A stretch of 7,370 nucleotides of DNA, from assembly GCA_009773075.1 (NCBI GenBank), contig WOUX01000050.1:1-7370 (forward strand). The letters run 5' to 3'. Position 1 is the stretch's first letter, and every line of letters starts with the position of its first letter. This document shows, one piece after another, positions 6,142-7,370 of this stretch. This DNA is from a bacterium. Lineage in GTDB: Bacteria; Desulfobacterota; UBA8473. The notes below the pieces were generated by a model. It was not told the DNA's origin. It saw only the letters and a list, made by a program, of their open reading frames with translations, and ran no database searches. The translations under genes and the position numbers were made by a program.

Positions 6142-6948
6142 ATGAAGATGAAAAGGATACACTCTAGAGATTGGGTTTTTCTGTCTATTTTAATATTTTT
6201 CCTGCTTTTTATTGGTGCATGTGCTCCCACTGCCAGGAAAGCGGCAAGCGCCTTGGATACCCCAGAGCATCATGTATTTAGTGGGATGAAGCTTTTGGAG
6301 AAAGAAAATTATGATGACGCTATACGTGAATTTAACCTGGCTATCCAGTTAGACCCAAAATTCTCTTCTGCTTATACAGGCATTGGCTTAGTAAACGGTT
6401 ATAAAGGAAACTTTAAAGAGGCATTTGATAATGCCAAGAAGGGCCGGGAACTGGCCAAAACTAATGATGATAAGGTCAACGCCCGGGTTGGCCTGATGAG
6501 AATTTACTCCATGGAAAGGAAAGGTGATTGGATTGATGAGGCGGAGAGTGCCTTTAAAGGTGCGATTGCTATCGACCCTAAATCGTCAGCTGCTCATTAC
6601 TATATGGGCGAAGCATATAAGCTCTTCTATGATTTCGACAAAGCAGGAGAGATGTTTAAAAAAGTCCTGGATATAAATGATAAATATCTGATTGAAGCAA
6701 ACAATCAGTGGAAGCTGGTTCAAAAGATTCAGAGGGCCGCACCTGGTAGTATTATAGGTAAAAAAATAGCCTTGATAGACAAGATAAGCAGGGCAGATAT
6801 TGCTGCATTGTTTGTTCAGGAACTACAATTAGAAAAGCTCTATGAAAAACGATCTCCTAAAAAATTCGATACCGGTTTTAAAGCCCCGTCAACAGCCTTT
6901 GCAGCCGATCGTATTGAAAAGACCCGACCATACCTATCGTCCCGATGA
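6142..6948 (+). CDS. TPR lipoprotein with an SLH-like segment (N-terminal part of a frameshifted gene)
   Basis: The 268-residue product starts with a lipoprotein signal: KMKRIHSRD, a hydrophobic core (11-23), and a lipobox IGAC with Cys27 as the lipidated residue. Ala at +2 fits outer-membrane sorting. TPR-like helix pairs follow: 44-77 (ENYDDAIREFNLAIQLDPK), 78-111 with weaker matches, and about 134-183 (DEAESAFKGAIAIDPK, then KAGEMFKKVLDIN). Residues 208-232 (KIALIDKISRADIAALFVQE) resemble an SLH or SLH-like segment. The frame then ends at TGA (6946-6948) after EKTRPYLSSR, in the middle of what should be a longer protein. The missing C-terminus is encoded one frame over, downstream. GGAGGGG lies 4 nt before the first ATG; a second in-frame ATG at 6148 has better spacing (10 nt) and may also be used. 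TPR proteins act as protein-interaction scaffolds; the partner is unknown, though the adjacent LPP20 protein is a candidate. Confidence 0.8.
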   Translation: MKMKRIHSRDWVFLSILIFFLLFIGACAPTARKAASALDTPEHHVFSGMKLLEKENYDDAIREFNLAIQLDPKFSSAYTGIGLVNGYKGNFKEAFDNAKKGRELAKTNDDKVNARVGLMRIYSMERKGDWIDEAESAFKGAIAIDPKSSAAHYYMGEAYKLFYDFDKAGEMFKKVLDINDKYLIEANNQWKLVQKIQRAAPGSIIGKKIALIDKISRADIAALFVQELQLEKLYEKRSPKKFDTGFKAPSTAFAADRIEKTRPYLSSR

Positions 6949-7228
6949 TGTCATAACCAGGGCATCTTATGCTATAATGGTTGAAGACATTCTAACAAAG
7001 GTTACTGGAGACGATAAACTTTCCACAAAATACATTGGCAACAAATCTCCCTTCCCCGATTTGAGGGGTGACCTCCCCTATTTTAATGCAGTAATGGTTG
7101 TAACCACCAGGGGGATCATGGAGGCCGTGGATTTGACTACTGGTGAATTTGCCCCAATGAAGCCGGTTTCTGGGGCTGATGCTCTATTGATTATAAGAAA
7201 ACTCAAGGATGAATTGAGGTTTTTCTAA
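6842..7228 (+). CDS. SLH-like C-terminal part of the TPR lipoprotein, displaced by a frameshift
   Basis: This frame is +1 relative to the TPR lipoprotein frame. Its first ATG (6842) lies inside the upstream gene with no ribosome binding site, and the early residues (NDLLKNSIPVLKPRQQ) look like out-of-frame translation. Protein-like sequence begins near 6915 with RPDHTYRPDDVITRASYAIM, a typical SLH end (x-PDGTFRPDxxITRAE). It continues through SPFPDLRGDLPYFNAVMV, TTRGIMEA, GEFAPMKPVSGADALLIIRK to the stop at 7228, which covers a further SLH-like unit. It therefore reads as the tail of the preceding protein and not as a separate gene. The beginning of the SLH unit before PDHTYRPDD also seems short, so a small deletion may accompany the frameshift. 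A sequencing or assembly error, a real pseudogene, or programmed frameshifting are all possible. Confidence 0.7.
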   Translation: MKNDLLKNSIPVLKPRQQPLQPIVLKRPDHTYRPDDVITRASYAIMVEDILTKVTGDDKLSTKYIGNKSPFPDLRGDLPYFNAVMVVTTRGIMEAVDLTTGEFAPMKPVSGADALLIIRKLKDELRFF

Positions 7229-7265
7229 AAAGATATGTTCCCCTATTATACGAGGAGAAAGTATC

Positions 7266-7370
7266 TTGGAGAGATTAATTAGGGTAGTACTCTGTTTTGT
7301 AATTATCGTTGTGTTAGCCAAGTCTGTACACGGAGAGCAACAACTTCAATCACAGGTTGTCAAGGCTGAG
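7266..7370 (+). CDS. Exported protein, N-terminal fragment, TTG start (runs off the right edge)
   Basis: GAGGAG (7252-7257) lies 8 nt before a TTG at 7266, and the frame is open to the window end (35 codons). The product begins MERLIRVVLCFVIIVVLAKS, followed by VHGEQQLQSQVVKAE: a positive N-terminus and a hydrophobic core, with likely signal peptidase cleavage near VHG. The QVVKAE segment after the signal would fit the start of an LPP20 or FlgT N-terminal-like domain, as expected beside the LPP20 gene, but the fragment is too short to decide. It is 37 bp after the SLH-coding frame, so it is probably in the same transcription unit. Confidence 0.6.
   Translation, partial: MERLIRVVLCFVIIVVLAKSVHGEQQLQSQVVKAE

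Noticed and set aside
6842..6910. Independent small gene starting at ATG 6842
   Set aside because: No ribosome binding site precedes it. The first 20-25 residues are out-of-frame translation of the TPR gene, and the recognisable part begins only near 6915.

Overview
The window reads as a chromosomal segment of an anaerobic Gram-negative bacterium. The best guess is the Desulfobacterota (old Deltaproteobacteria) or a neighbouring lineage. This rests on recall of protein families and not on a search: an LPP20-type envelope protein beside a TPR lipoprotein with SLH-like motifs, a D-lactate/glycolate-type FAD dehydrogenase next to an ADP-forming acyl-CoA synthetase subunit, moderate to low G+C, and short repeats scattered through the intergenic DNA. 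No rRNA, tRNA, CRISPR array or transposase gene was found.

Left half (1-3270, minus strand). Read 3' to 5' on the given strand, this is a probable operon. First comes an ADP-forming acetate/acyl-CoA synthetase alpha-type protein (3270-1852). Next is a GlcD/D-lactate dehydrogenase-type FAD oxidase (1732-323). Last is the start of a small FliK-like protein (345 to beyond the left edge), which overlaps the oxidase gene by 23 nt. The first two suggest 2-hydroxyacid (for example lactate) oxidation coupled to acyl-CoA/ATP metabolism. The ATP-grasp beta subunit and the iron-sulfur partner of the oxidase are not in the window.

Middle (3271-3769). A divergent intergenic region of about 500 bp. It holds a 22-bp tandem repeat over a candidate promoter for the leftward operon, and a 122-bp imperfect inverted-repeat element whose loop contains a perfect -10 hexamer pointing at the rightward gene hflX.

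Right half (3770-7370, plus strand). hflX encodes a ribosome-associated GTPase with all G motifs; its start is poorly supported. After it, a good sigma-70-like promoter (5156-5183) opens a run of exported-protein genes: an LPP20-family protein, a TPR lipoprotein whose SLH-like C-terminus lies in a different reading frame (frameshift around 6900-6940), and a signal-peptide protein starting at TTG that runs off the right edge. These look like an envelope-surface module, possibly flagellum-related. The most notable points are the frameshifted TPR-SLH gene, the promoter-associated repeats, and the G8 tract near the start of hflX. No clearly new system is visible.
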